Shown here in pieces: positions 37,214 to 46,472 of a stretch of 64,000 nt of DNA. Position numbers and translations under genes: made by a program. The stretch comes from SMWN01 sp965261165 (lineage in GTDB: Bacteria > Pseudomonadota > Gammaproteobacteria > Eutrophobiales > Eutrophobiaceae), in NCBI GenBank assembly GCA_965261165.1, contig OZ253445.1, positions 558,001 to 622,000 on the forward strand. The letters run 5' to 3'. How positions within the stretch are numbered: the stretch's first letter is position 1; every line of letters starts with the position of its first letter. The notes beneath the pieces were generated by a model, which ran no database searches, was not told where the DNA came from, and saw only the letters and a program-made list of their open reading frames with translations.

Positions 37214-37335
37214 AGAGACTGTGCAAAAATCCATATTCGTCTTTCCTGCGAAAGCAGGAACCCAGTAAAACCGCCAAACCTGCCAAGGTTTTCCACATGT
37301 AACACGACTTGGCGAGGGTTTCTTGCACAGTCTCT
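37214..37335. repeat. MITE-like element A, 122 bp
   Basis: Bounded by AGAGACTGTGCAA and its inverted complement TTGCACAGTCTCT, with an internal TTCCTGCGAAAGCAGGAA palindrome. A related 125-bp copy with the same ends lies at 46602-46726. It encodes nothing convincing. Confidence 0.75.
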
Positions 37336-37466
37336 GTAGGTCTCATAACGTCTATGGTTGTTTCTATCTCGTGTTGTTTCATGTTTTGAGTGCTATCTCT
37401 ATCTGCGCCTGTTTTTATAAACCTCATACCAATACCAAGCTACACCGACAGGCGACATGATGGCGG

Positions 37467-38339
37467 TTAATACTTTTCCAAGTAGCGAGTCGGGCCAAAA
37501 TTTAGTGCGGTATTTTTTAGGACAATGACAATAAAATCGAGTAAGTCCAGGGCATCTATCATAAAGCGCATCGGTCTATAGCGAAAATAGCTAATATAAT
37601 CCGACAATACGCACTGTCTCCAATATAGATGACCGGGTGCATTCTCCCTCCCTCCCCTCATTTTAGTTAGCCGTTGTTGTATATCGTCAGCCTCGTCTTG
37701 ACAAACAATTAGCAAGGCTTCGTTGACAAAACGGGTTTTATAATGACTCGCTATTTGTGCCCAGACAACGCTCTCTGGCACATGACCGGGGATCTGCTCA
37801 GGAAATGGAAACCGCTGTAGCACATCCAAGCGATTAAAGCCCCATTTGTCACCGCTAATTTTGTGGCGGTAGTCTATTTCTAAAGAATCTGAATCGAGCC
37901 ACGCTTCATCTGAAAAACGATTTCCGACAATCGCGCCATCTTCATAAACACACAGTGCAGTTACCGCCGAAAATCCATCCCGTTCCGCCTCTGGTATTGC
38001 AAACCAATGATAGGCAAACCGTTCTAATGCCTCTGGAATGCAGTAATCATCAGAATCAAGCGGTAGAAACAGCCTCCCATACGCCTCACGAACAGCATGA
38101 TTATGCGCCATTTTTTTATGTTGATTTGTTTGCCATATATAGCGAATAGGAAACCAGGTTGCGGCATCCTTCTGCCAACTATCAACCAACTTACCCGTTC
38201 CGTCCGTCGATCCATCGTCTATAATGAGCCATTCAAAATCACGAAATGTTTGTTGCATAAGACTTTGATAGACTCTGTGCAGTGTCTTTTCACGATTATA
38301 GGTTGGTGTAAACACAGTAAATAACGGTCTATTATCCAT
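37467..38339 (-). CDS. glycosyltransferase family 2
   Basis: A 290-residue GT-A enzyme starting MDNRPLFTVFTPTYNREKTL. The first acidic site is FEWLIIDDGSTDGT near 40 and the DxD-like motif is LPLDSDDYCIPEAL near 92. It ends with a hydrophobic patch near IDALDLLDFIVIVL. ATG at 38339 is chosen over an upstream start at 38387 because the fold begins there and the longer form would read into a neighbouring reading frame. It overlaps an internally deleted GT4 remnant by 8 bp. Confidence 0.85.
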   Translation of the reverse strand: MDNRPLFTVFTPTYNREKTLHRVYQSLMQQTFRDFEWLIIDDGSTDGTGKLVDSWQKDAATWFPIRYIWQTNQHKKMAHNHAVREAYGRLFLPLDSDDYCIPEALERFAYHWFAIPEAERDGFSAVTALCVYEDGAIVGNRFSDEAWLDSDSLEIDYRHKISGDKWGFNRLDVLQRFPFPEQIPGHVPESVVWAQIASHYKTRFVNEALLIVCQDEADDIQQRLTKMRGGRENAPGHLYWRQCVLSDYISYFRYRPMRFMIDALDLLDFIVIVLKNTALNFGPTRYLEKY

Positions 38340-38502
38340 CAGCTTGCCCCGCAAGTTTGACAAACACCTGTTCCCACATCCCAGCAATTTTTTCCATAGA
38401 TGCCAAGTTGTGCTCGAATATATGGTGTGATTCGACCAAGCGTTTGAGTGTTATCTCCGCGCCAGCGGCATCTAGCCCTCCGATAATGTGCAATATCTTC
38501 AT
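38332..38502 (-). pseudogene. internally deleted GT4 gene, 56 codons
   Basis: Opens MKILHIIGGLDAAGAEITLK, a normal GT4 N-terminus. After ESHHIFEHNLA it jumps in frame to SMEKIAGMWEQVFVKLAG, the C-terminus of the GT4 at 39831-40940. About 300 central residues are missing. It overlaps the downstream GT2 start and the upstream GT2 stop (ATGA), so it keeps the operon spacing. Confidence 0.75.
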
Positions 38503-39473
38503 GAAATACGGTTCCTTGTGAATTTATGGTTATGTTTCATAATTATGAGCTTGCGTTGAATGATTTTGAATAATTCGTGCGCCTGATGCGGTGAAATCAG
38601 TACAATAAAAGTGTATGCAAGCCTTTTAATAAAGTTTTTGTTATGTTTGGCTTCAAGCCTCTTATTCTCAAATCTACAAGAAAAATGATACAGTTTCTCC
38701 CAAAATATATTTGTGACAGTGGCTTGTTTTAGGTTTTCCTCGCTAAAACTATCCATTCCAGTTTTCTGCCTTTCTACATACAATTTATCAATATAATTCG
38801 CTGTTTTGTGTCGCCGTAGGCCCAAAGTATCGTTACTGCCCCCAATCCTATCTGCTCTATAAACCACCCCAAAATAGGCTTCAAGGTTGGTATATTTTAA
38901 CTTTGCTGAAATCATACGCAGTAAAAAATCACGATCTTCAGCACCCGAAAGTTCACGGTAACCATTTAGTTTGCGATAAACACTTTTTCTTGCCAGCCAT
39001 GTTGGGTGCGCAACAGCCATTTCATACGTTGCCAACTTCATCAACAGCTCATAATCTGAAAACTTTACTGATCGACCTATTTCCATGCCACTTTCATCTA
39101 TTAAAATCATACTACACCCTACCAAATCATAGTCAGGATTAGATTCTAAAAAAGCGACTTGTTTTTCTATTCTGTCGAGTGCCGATATATCATCCCCATC
39201 CATGCGTGCAATATATTCGCCTTGCGCCAACGACAAAGCACGATTAAGCGTTTTTACTATCTTTAAGTTTTGCTCATTTTTATAAAGTCTGATGCGGGGG
39301 TCTTGAGTTGCTAAATCTGCGACTATTTTATAGGTGTTATCGCTCGAGCCGTCATCAATAACGATAATCTCTAAGTGCTTATAGGTCTGCTTGATGATGC
39401 TGACGATTGCCTGTTCGGCAAACTTTTCGACGTTGTAAACCGGGATGATGACAGATACTAATTTATCGCTCAT
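38499..39473 (-). CDS. glycosyltransferase family 2
   Basis: A 324-residue enzyme from MSDKLVSVIIPVYNVEKFA. GT-A motifs are EIIVIDDGSSDNT near 37-49 and YIARMDGDDISALDRI near 86, with the acceptor-side GAEDRDFLLRM near 180. A start nine codons upstream at 39500 is possible. It overlaps the small GT4 remnant. A diverged copy of its C-terminal coding region lies at 41150-41470. Confidence 0.87.
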   Translation of the reverse strand: MSDKLVSVIIPVYNVEKFAEQAIVSIIKQTYKHLEIIVIDDGSSDNTYKIVADLATQDPRIRLYKNEQNLKIVKTLNRALSLAQGEYIARMDGDDISALDRIEKQVAFLESNPDYDLVGCSMILIDESGMEIGRSVKFSDYELLMKLATYEMAVAHPTWLARKSVYRKLNGYRELSGAEDRDFLLRMISAKLKYTNLEAYFGVVYRADRIGGSNDTLGLRRHKTANYIDKLYVERQKTGMDSFSEENLKQATVTNIFWEKLYHFSCRFENKRLEAKHNKNFIKRLAYTFIVLISPHQAHELFKIIQRKLIIMKHNHKFTRNRIS

Positions 39474-39830
39474 AGTTGTATTTTTGTTGTATTTTTCCAT
39501 GCGTGATACGGTTTAGCTTAAAGTGGAAAACCCTGGCGGGTTTGGCTATTTTACTGGGTTCCTGCTTTCGCAGGAACGACGGCAGGACTAAAGTCCCGCT
39601 CCCGAGATTGCAAAAACCCAATATTTCGTCAGCTCCGTAGGAGCGGCATCTCTCTTTTGTTTCGCTCTTATGGCGCTTAGGCTGTCATCATTACGAGATT
39701 TTACTCAATTTTCCATTCTCCATTCTCCATTCTCAATTAAATCGAGACTGTGCAAGAAACCCTCGATAGGTATGCGCTACATGCGGAAAACCTAACCCCC
39801 TAAATCCCCCTTGCCAGGGGGACTTGTCAC
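39474..39830. other. intergenic region with broken MITE pieces
   Basis: It holds the internal part of the MITE (TTCCTGCTTTCGCAGGAA around 39556) and, about 190 bp further on and out of order, one MITE end (GAGACTGTGCAAGAAACC from 39746). Between them is a run of ATTCTCC-type tandem repeats (39715-39735). No gene. Confidence 0.55.
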
Positions 39831-40940
39831 TCAATCCCCCGCAAGATTGACAAACACCTGTTCCCACATCCCAGCAATCTTTTCCATAGATAGCCTATCT
39901 CTAATTTCAATGGCACGAGTAGCATATTGCTGACGCAATATCTTGTCACTCATCAAAGTCGCCAACGCCTCGACCAATGCGCCCTGATTATTCTGCGGCA
40001 CTAACAAGCCATCAACCTCATGGCGAATGATGTCACGCGGACCGGTATCGCAATCAACGCTCACAACCGGCAAACCATACGCCATTGCTTCGCATAAGGT
40101 ATTGCCAAACCCCTCAAAAAGAGAACTCATAACATACAAATCGGCCGCTGCATACCAATCGCCGAGATTGCCGACCACCCCTGGTAGTGAAACACATTGT
40201 TCTAAATCGAGTGTTGCGCGCAGCTTTTCCAAAGCATCACGCTCGGCACCTTCGCCAAGAATGGTCAAATGCCACTCAGGAAACTGCGCGACTAATTCTG
40301 TGAACGCCGATAACAGACGTTCAAAGCCTTTTTGTGGTGCCAACCGTCCCACTGCTATAAGGTTAAAACGATTGCTGGACAAATCAGGACGAACTTTGGG
40401 CGAACTCGATGGTATAGGATAAGTAACCGCATTGGCAATGATGGGTACATCTTTGGCATTGGTCTGTTTCTTTAACCAATCTGCAGTTTCAGTGGTTAAT
40501 GCAGTAACCGCATCTAAATGCCCATAAGTATGGCGGCGCAACCACTCACGCACACTACCCACAGGGAGCATAGGGGGATGACAATGCTCTGAACCTATCA
40601 CAGTGATACCCAGCCCTTTTGCCGCCATGGCGAGTAAGACATTGGCATCAAGCATCATGGCAAGTGCTACTTCGGGTTGTTGCTGTTTGAGTATGTTGCG
40701 TAAGGTTTTTATACGCCGATAATTACGTTTGATGGTACTTAATGGGGTATGACTGCCGCTAGGATGGGACAAGGCGATGCGTTGAATCGCTGGATGAAGT
40801 TCATAGAAATCCGGTGCATCCCCTATCATGGTAACAAGGGTTATGCGCCAGCCTTTTTCGGCCCAATAATTGGCAAGATTTGCGGTAACGCGCTCGGCGC
40901 CGCCTGAGGAGAGGCTGTAGATGGATATGAGGAGATGCAT
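39831..40940 (-). CDS. glycosyltransferase family 4
   Basis: A 369-residue GT-B enzyme from MHLLISIYSLSSGGAERVTA. The donor-site segment is AVGRLAPQKGFERLL near 205, then ILGEGAERDALEK, and the E-x7-E block SLFEGFGNTLCEAMAYG near 285. The ATG at 40940 is chosen over an upstream start at 40979. Roughly its central two-thirds is duplicated at 48977-49662, and its last 20 codons appear in the deleted remnant at 38332. It is probably the parent of both. Confidence 0.87.
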   Translation of the reverse strand: MHLLISIYSLSSGGAERVTANLANYWAEKGWRITLVTMIGDAPDFYELHPAIQRIALSHPSGSHTPLSTIKRNYRRIKTLRNILKQQQPEVALAMMLDANVLLAMAAKGLGITVIGSEHCHPPMLPVGSVREWLRRHTYGHLDAVTALTTETADWLKKQTNAKDVPIIANAVTYPIPSSSPKVRPDLSSNRFNLIAVGRLAPQKGFERLLSAFTELVAQFPEWHLTILGEGAERDALEKLRATLDLEQCVSLPGVVGNLGDWYAAADLYVMSSLFEGFGNTLCEAMAYGLPVVSVDCDTGPRDIIRHEVDGLLVPQNNQGALVEALATLMSDKILRQQYATRAIEIRDRLSMEKIAGMWEQVFVNLAGD

Positions 40941-41149
40941 GTTTTTTCGTTTGTCTATTGCGGGTTTGAGTTTATACAAGCTGTTGATAATTGATAATTA
41001 TTTTTCATTGTCCATTTTCCATTGTCTGTCCGGGTGACTCTCGGAAACGCGGATGCTGCTGCTTGAATTCAAGAAGGTATAATGTTCCTCGCTCTGGAAA
41101 TCGAATCAAGCCAGACCGATGCACTGTCTCTATATCAAAATTCAAGAAA

Positions 41150-41470
41150 TACGGTTCCTTGTGAATTTATGTTGATGTCTCATACATTATTAGCTTGCGT
41201 TGAATAATTTTGCATAATTGACCCGCCCGATGTGGTGAAATCAGTAAAAGAAAACAGTATGCAAGTATTTTAATAAAGTTTTTATTCTATTTGGCTTTAA
41301 TCGCCTTAGACATAAATCTATCAGAAAAATGATATAGCTCTTCCCAAAATATATTTGTGACAATGGCTTGTTTTAGGTTTTCCTCGGCAAAACTATCGAC
41401 CCCATTTTTTTGCCTTTCCACAAACAACTTATTAACATAATGTCGTAGTTTAATTCGCCGCATTATAAAA
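41150..41470 (-). pseudogene. C-terminal fragment of a GT2 gene (diverged duplicate)
   Basis: The sequence closely follows 38510-38830 of the intact GT2 gene on the same strand, including a shared GGTTTTCCTCG stretch and a shared ATACGGTTCCTTGTGAATTTATG stretch around the stop. It has many substitutions, and the N-terminal two-thirds is absent. It ends next to a 249-bp inverted-repeat element. Confidence 0.75.
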
Positions 41471-41480
41471 CCTTTACTAA

Positions 41481-41729
41481 AGGGTACCTCTATTAACTAG
41501 GATTTTTTGTGGCCGGTTTTTGCTCCTCGACAATTGCTCCTGCAGGTGATGGACAGGAAACGCAGATAATGCAGGAGCAATTCTATGCCCGTTCTTCCTG
41601 CACATAAGTGCTGGTAAGTCATGCACGGAAAACCGTAGTGCATATGACATACATGAGGATTTTCCATGAATAGAAAAGCAGAGGACTGACGCCGCAATCA
41701 CGGGAAAAGCCAGTTAATAGAGATGCCCT
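41481..41729. mobile_element. 249-bp non-autonomous element with ~20-bp terminal inverted repeats
   Basis: The left end AGGGTACCTCTATTAACTAG and the right end CCAGTTAATAGAGATGCCCT are inverted near-repeats. The interior has TTGCTCCTGCAGGTGATGGA and other small palindromes but no convincing gene. It lies exactly between a GT2 fragment and the C-terminal codons of a GT32-like gene. Confidence 0.65.
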
Positions 41730-42532
41730 AAAAATACTTTGCCTTTAAGCGTTCAATGAGTGAATTCTTTGGAAAAGAAGCATTTTTATCGAATTTATGC
41801 TGCCTGCCCATTTCATTCCATAGATGAATCGCATAGGAATTACGCAATAGTTCGTCATCTTTAGCGAGGGTTTTCATCAAATATTGATAACCAATCTTTA
41901 TAGTGAAGCGGATAAAAATCAGTGGGCGGCTTGGCTTTATCAGTCAGATTAAAATGCTTAAGCGCGTTAGTAAACCCTGCTGGACCGCCCGCTTCTCCCC
42001 AGCCAGTGCGGAATGTACGTTCATCGCGCATTGTTATCTTGGCGATAATCTTTCTTCCAATTTTCTTGATTTTACGTCCATGACTGTCATAGGGCAGCAA
42101 TTTGTTAGGGGCACTGCAAACAGACATTAATAATTGACACAATTTATGTTGAGGCGGAAGCTTCATAATGGCAGGACATATGTAATCTTTATCTTCAAAG
42201 CCATATACCAAATCCTCATTAAACACAAATGGTTTGAGACAAATCACATCCATATCAACCCAAAAGTTGCCTTTTTCGCACAACAAACTCCACCGAAACC
42301 AATCTGAAAAAGCTCCATAACTACCACCATGAGCAATAAAAATATCTTTTTCAGGAATAATCTGATTGGCATCCATTAAAACAAAATGCCCCTCCGCATC
42401 TGGGACGTTAGCGACATCGCCATAGGTATAAAGGTGGAAGTCACAGCCATGATAAAGGAACGACGCTATGCAGAGTTGTTCTATCTTCGATAGCTCTGCG
42501 CCAATCCAAAGTGCTTGAATAATATTGCTCAT
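41728..42532 (-). pseudogene. GT32-like glycosyltransferase with a C-terminal frameshift
   Basis: The main frame (41861-42532) encodes IQALWIGAELSKIEQLCI and the DxD motif FWVDMDVICLKPF near 87, typical of GT32/capsular sugar transferases. It stops early at 41861 after DENPR. A one-base shift in the AAAACCC run near 41868 restores TLAKDDELLRNSYAIHLWNE and continues to a TAG at 41728 formed at the edge of the 249-bp element. The protein is probably inactive or slightly shortened; a sequencing error would also explain it. Confidence 0.7.
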
Positions 42533-43025
42533 TATGGGTATTAGTTAAGTGGTTTTTTCGGCATATTTTGAGTAAGATTTTGTACAAATTCTGCCCTCAA
42601 TTATTGAATCTAAATTCAGATTCTTTTAAGATGTAATTCAAATATATTCTTGGTCATCCCTTTGCGCTTTGAAAGTTTTGTTTTAGCATAGCCCCCTCCA
42701 AAAGGATTCAATGCCATTAATGAGAGCTTCCTCTGGCGAATTCATTCTTAATGATGCACTCTAAAATGCTTTACACCAAAATCTACTGGGGCAGTATACC
42801 CTCTCCAATCATTGGAATTGATAATACTATCCGGGCTGGTTCGCTCTTTTATAATCGCATGAAACGTTGTTCTGTTGCGCTTTTTTATTATTTGGGTATA
42901 GATCTTATCGCCTGTCTTGAATTTAAGCATTTTGAAAATCTTTGTTAGAATTTTATCTTGTCCCTAAGCCCCTTCAATAAATCAAATGATTATAGAATAC
43001 AAACCTACCTGGGTTAAACTGCCAG
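42533..43025. other. intergenic region with an IS1595 remnant
   Basis: Apart from the transposase remnant listed separately, I see no gene. The remainder is AT-rich. The stretch before 43026 reads YKPTWVKLPDGL in the plus direction, which may be the eroded 5' part of the GT92 pseudogene. Confidence 0.4.
42660..42930 (-). pseudogene. IS1595-family transposase remnant
   Basis: The minus-strand reading has KIYTQIIKKRNRTTFHAII, then INSNDWRGYTAPVDFGVKHF, and in shifted frames NEFARG and INGIESFW. These align with the second catalytic Asp region and the final Glu region of IS1595/ISXO2 transposases. Several frameshifts; both ends missing. Confidence 0.7.
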
Positions 43026-44300
43026 ATGGACTTAGCTAGAGAGATGATTATTAATTTCAATGACAGGAATGAACCGATTTCAAAAGCAGAAGTTCCAAAT
43101 TACGATGATTATTCTCTGTTTTACGATGTCTTCTTTAGCCTTGATAAAAAATACATTTGGACTGTATGTCCCCCGTTATTTTTTCTGAAGAAAAAATTTT
43201 TTCCTGTCAAAATTCTTTATGAAGGAAGGCCTCTTAAATACGAATATTGTGATTACTCTAAGAGTAGCGCCTCTTCTTGTATTTCATGTTTTAAGATTCC
43301 GGCTACGAGTATCAAAGAAAAAACCCGACCTTAGCTTTTAGCGGTAAGGATTGGGAAATAGATATTAAAGTCAATCGTTTTCCAGCTGTTAATGATAACG
43401 AATATGAACTTGTCCTTTCTTCCTTGCAAAAGGACTATTCTACCAGTCATGTTATAGATTGGATATTATGGCACCACCATTTGCACCATTTTGATCGATT
43501 TTTATTTTACGATAACGGCTCTGATAATGTTATCGAGGTCAAAACAGCGTTGCAAAACTTAAATATCCCAAACCTAAAAATAGTGTTTATCGATTGGAGT
43601 TACTACCACGGCGGGTATCATTCACAGCATGATTTTTTTGCGCAAAATACCCAATTGAATCACACTTTGAGATTGTATCGCGAACAAAAGTATTTTATAG
43701 CTAGTTGGGATTTAGATGAATTCTTGATTGGTAAGGGTTCTATGACTCTACAGCATTTAATAAAGAAAAAGCCTTATCAAGTGGTTGAACGTCATAATGT
43801 TGTAGATACGGCAAAAGAGCCTTTAAGTAGCATTGCAGAATGTCAAGTCATACAAAAGAAACCTATTTTAGGTAAACATCTGTATCGTGGTGACACGGTC
43901 AAATATCTTGGTAACCCCCATACAATTGGCATCCAGCAGTCTCGTTTTATGTACCGCCCTCTTTATTGCTTTTATCCAAATTTTTACCTTTATCAATATT
44001 TTGAGAAACCATCGTAGTGAAATTTACCTCTATAGCCGCCATAAAATTTTTAGAACAATTTTTCGCAGGCAATCTCGTTTTATGGATTGTCTTATTTCTG
44101 CCTGTGCCGATATTTTGGGAAGCAAGCGATTCGGAATTGTAAATCAAGATTTTTACCTTGTTCACACCAACCCCATTAAAGTTGTTTGGAAAAAACCCGA
44201 TTTAGATAAAGAGCGCCCATTTAAGGAGGTCTTTGGTCGCCAAATCTACATCAAGGACGATAATATTCAAAAAAGCCTCAAAAAAGCAAAACTCAGATGA
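43026..44300 (+). pseudogene. GT92-like glycosyltransferase, two frameshifts
   Basis: Three overlapping frames form one protein. Frame 1 (43026-43334) ends after TSIKEKT, where an A-run near 43316-43323 shifts the frame. Frame 2 (to 44017) has HVIDWILWHHHLHHFDRFL, FYDNGSDN and SWDLDEFLIG, the DUF23/GT92 core. Frame 3 (to 44300) continues with DILGSKRFGIVNQDFYLVH. Both breaks are in or near homopolymer runs, so real decay and sequence error both remain possible. Confidence 0.7.
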
Positions 44301-44933
44301 TTTTTTGTATAATGCAAAAACATTGCAAAAAACGCGCAAATAAAGACTCATTTTTATACAATTTATTCGTGTACATTTTGCAAATTGAACATAGCAACCC
44401 CTTAAATCTCCCTTATCGTGGACAGTGCACTCGTTTCCCCGATAAGAGGAGGGTTTATTGTCGCTCATTAACATGTGGACATAGACTTGGTCAAGATCGC
44501 TCATTGACATCCTGTCCACCACCTGCAGGAGCAATCGGCAAGCCGTGCTTCGTTTAGTTCTAGTGATGTATAACCCATTAGATTCCCATGACTGGTCTTG
44601 CGAGCGACATCAAATCCATGCAACTGTATTCGCATATTGAGCGCGTTTACAATGAATTAGCGGAATTGGGGAAATCGGCTCTGGCTTTGGTGGTCTGGCA
44701 CAATATATCGCGTTCAAGACCACCGATTTAATGAATAACCGACCTAGAAAATGCTTGCGGTATAACCCCTTAGGAAGTTTTTCCTACTGGGAATGAATCA
44801 TAATATAAACCCTAGTGTTGCACTTGTGGGCTAAATTCGCCAGTGATTAAATTTTCTCTAAATTGGGGCAAAAAATACATCTCCTAACGTGTAAATAACC
44901 GATTTTTGATGGAAAGTTAGAATATTTTTAAAC
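44301..44933. other. non-coding region with small gene fragments
   Basis: It contains TTGCTCCTGCAGGTG-like sequence (44518-44535, minus direction), also present in the 249-bp element. An ATG at 44588 opens MTGLASDIKSMQLYSHIERV, which looks like the first 30 residues of a methyltransferase-type protein before it runs into an IS30-like fragment. Neither is functional. Confidence 0.4.
44695..44796 (+). pseudogene. IS30-like transposase C-terminal fragment
   Basis: Thirty-three codons, LAQYIAFKTTDLMNNRPRKC and on to a stop at 44796. The NNRPRKCL motif is the conserved end of IS30-type transposases (normally followed by a GY/KTP motif, changed here). Everything upstream is missing. Confidence 0.5.
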
Positions 44934-44960
44934 TTGCTCTTATATATTACAATCGAACCC

Positions 44961-46472
44961 ATGAAACCACGCCAAGAAACTTTCCTGCATTCAATCGGAT
45001 TTGGTGTGGTTTGGCGATTATTGTCTAGGCTGGTTGGCTTTTTTAAGCACATTATCATTGCGAGTGCCATTGGGCTATCTACCCAATTAGATGTTTTTTA
45101 TATGGCACTCTCTATTTTGGGTATTTTAGTTTTTTCTTGGTCGGGTGTATTGGAAATAATTGCCATTCCCAAACTGATTGAACTTTATAAAAACAAACAA
45201 TATGCGGCTTTTAAGCAATTAACCGGGGGCTTATTTTGGCTGATTTTTCTCGGCTCTGCGGTGCTGTCTATTTTTGTTTTTTTTGCGTCCGATTATTTGG
45301 CAAAAATTGCCGTCGGATTTGAACCATATAGAACTCAAATACTGGGTAACGCATTTTATTGGTTTATACCCGCTGTCTTACTTGTTGTACCCGCATCTTT
45401 AATGGGCGGTATTATGCGCGCCACTCGGCAATTCTCACATTGTAATAAATCCGAATTTATAGGTTACGTTATTATTTTAATTTGTGTGCTACTTTACACA
45501 GATAATGAAAATGTTTTATTTTGGTCGTTTGCTCTAAGTATTGTTGTTGGGTTTATCTACCTACTATTTTTCAGTTATCAATACATTGATTTTAGTGCCA
45601 ACCCACTTTCTGATACAGTCAAACATTGTCTTAAATTCTCCTTGGGCTTGTTGGTACTGCAAGGTGCAAATTATGTTTATGCAGTTTCTGATAGAATATT
45701 TATTAGTTTTTTAACAACAGGCGCGATATCTGCACTCAGTTATGGGTTGGTACTTATTTCATTAGCTCCCGCTGTATTAGGCATTCATCAGTCATTCATC
45801 ACCGTATTAGCCGAAAAACCATCGAAAACACAAAGAAGCAATATCCTCAATGATGCCATTTCTTTAGGCGTTTATATCGCCGTACCAGTTAGTGCTATTA
45901 TGCTTAATTTTAGAGTGGAAATCGTGAGTTTTTTGTTAGAGCGCGGTGCCTTTAGCCATCAAAACACACTCATGGTCTCAAGTGCTATGTTCGGTTACAT
46001 GTGGTTATTATTGCCAATATTTTTCTTGCCCTTATTAGAACAAGTTTTTCAGGTGGAACGGCGTATCCGGATCATGGTAAGTCGGGTCATTCTTGGTATG
46101 ATTAGCAATGTTATATTGAATAGTTTGTTTTTATTTTATTTTAAGCTCGGCGTTTTTGGAATCGCCTTAGCAACCAGTATTAGTTTTTGGCTAATGATTT
46201 TCGTCTCCCTGCAAGCAATCCGAAAAATGGGCTATACGATTACTTGGTTTGCTCACTTAAAATGGGGATTATGGTTGGGGATTATTTTTAGTAGCATTCC
46301 AATCATAAAGCATCTCAATCCTTTTAACACACCTGCCTTGCTTGAATTTATAGTCATTGGGATTATTAGTTTATCGCTGATGCTAATCGCAGGTTGGTTT
46401 TATCCTGCGGCTCATGAGCGGCGACTTGTAAAAGACAACCTAGCTAAAATCGGCAAAAAAATTATAGGTTGA
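44961..46472 (+). CDS. MurJ/MviN-type polysaccharide lipid flippase
   Basis: Polytopic membrane protein of 503 residues (MKPRQETFLHSIGFGVVWRL start), with about 12-14 hydrophobic segments of the MATE/MurJ superfamily, for example FYWFIPAVLLVVPASLMGG and ALSYGLVLISLAPAVLG. It should move a lipid-linked glycan unit across the inner membrane. ATG at 44934 is a possible longer start. It is the only glycan gene in this block on the plus strand. Its stop codon overlaps GAGACCTTTGCA, an IS-end-like motif, so the 3' end may have been changed by an insertion. Confidence 0.85.
   Translation: MKPRQETFLHSIGFGVVWRLLSRLVGFFKHIIIASAIGLSTQLDVFYMALSILGILVFSWSGVLEIIAIPKLIELYKNKQYAAFKQLTGGLFWLIFLGSAVLSIFVFFASDYLAKIAVGFEPYRTQILGNAFYWFIPAVLLVVPASLMGGIMRATRQFSHCNKSEFIGYVIILICVLLYTDNENVLFWSFALSIVVGFIYLLFFSYQYIDFSANPLSDTVKHCLKFSLGLLVLQGANYVYAVSDRIFISFLTTGAISALSYGLVLISLAPAVLGIHQSFITVLAEKPSKTQRSNILNDAISLGVYIAVPVSAIMLNFRVEIVSFLLERGAFSHQNTLMVSSAMFGYMWLLLPIFFLPLLEQVFQVERRIRIMVSRVILGMISNVILNSLFLFYFKLGVFGIALATSISFWLMIFVSLQAIRKMGYTITWFAHLKWGLWLGIIFSSIPIIKHLNPFNTPALLEFIVIGIISLSLMLIAGWFYPAAHERRLVKDNLAKIGKKIIG

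Noticed and set aside
37206..37427. 73-codon minus-strand frame over MITE-like element A
   Set aside because: It runs through an inverted-repeat element, has no family match and is not conserved at the second copy in the same form.
44588..44731. 47-codon plus-strand frame starting MTGLASDIKSMQLYSH
   Set aside because: It begins like a methyltransferase-type protein but runs in the wrong frame into an IS30-like fragment. It is listed only as part of the non-coding region.
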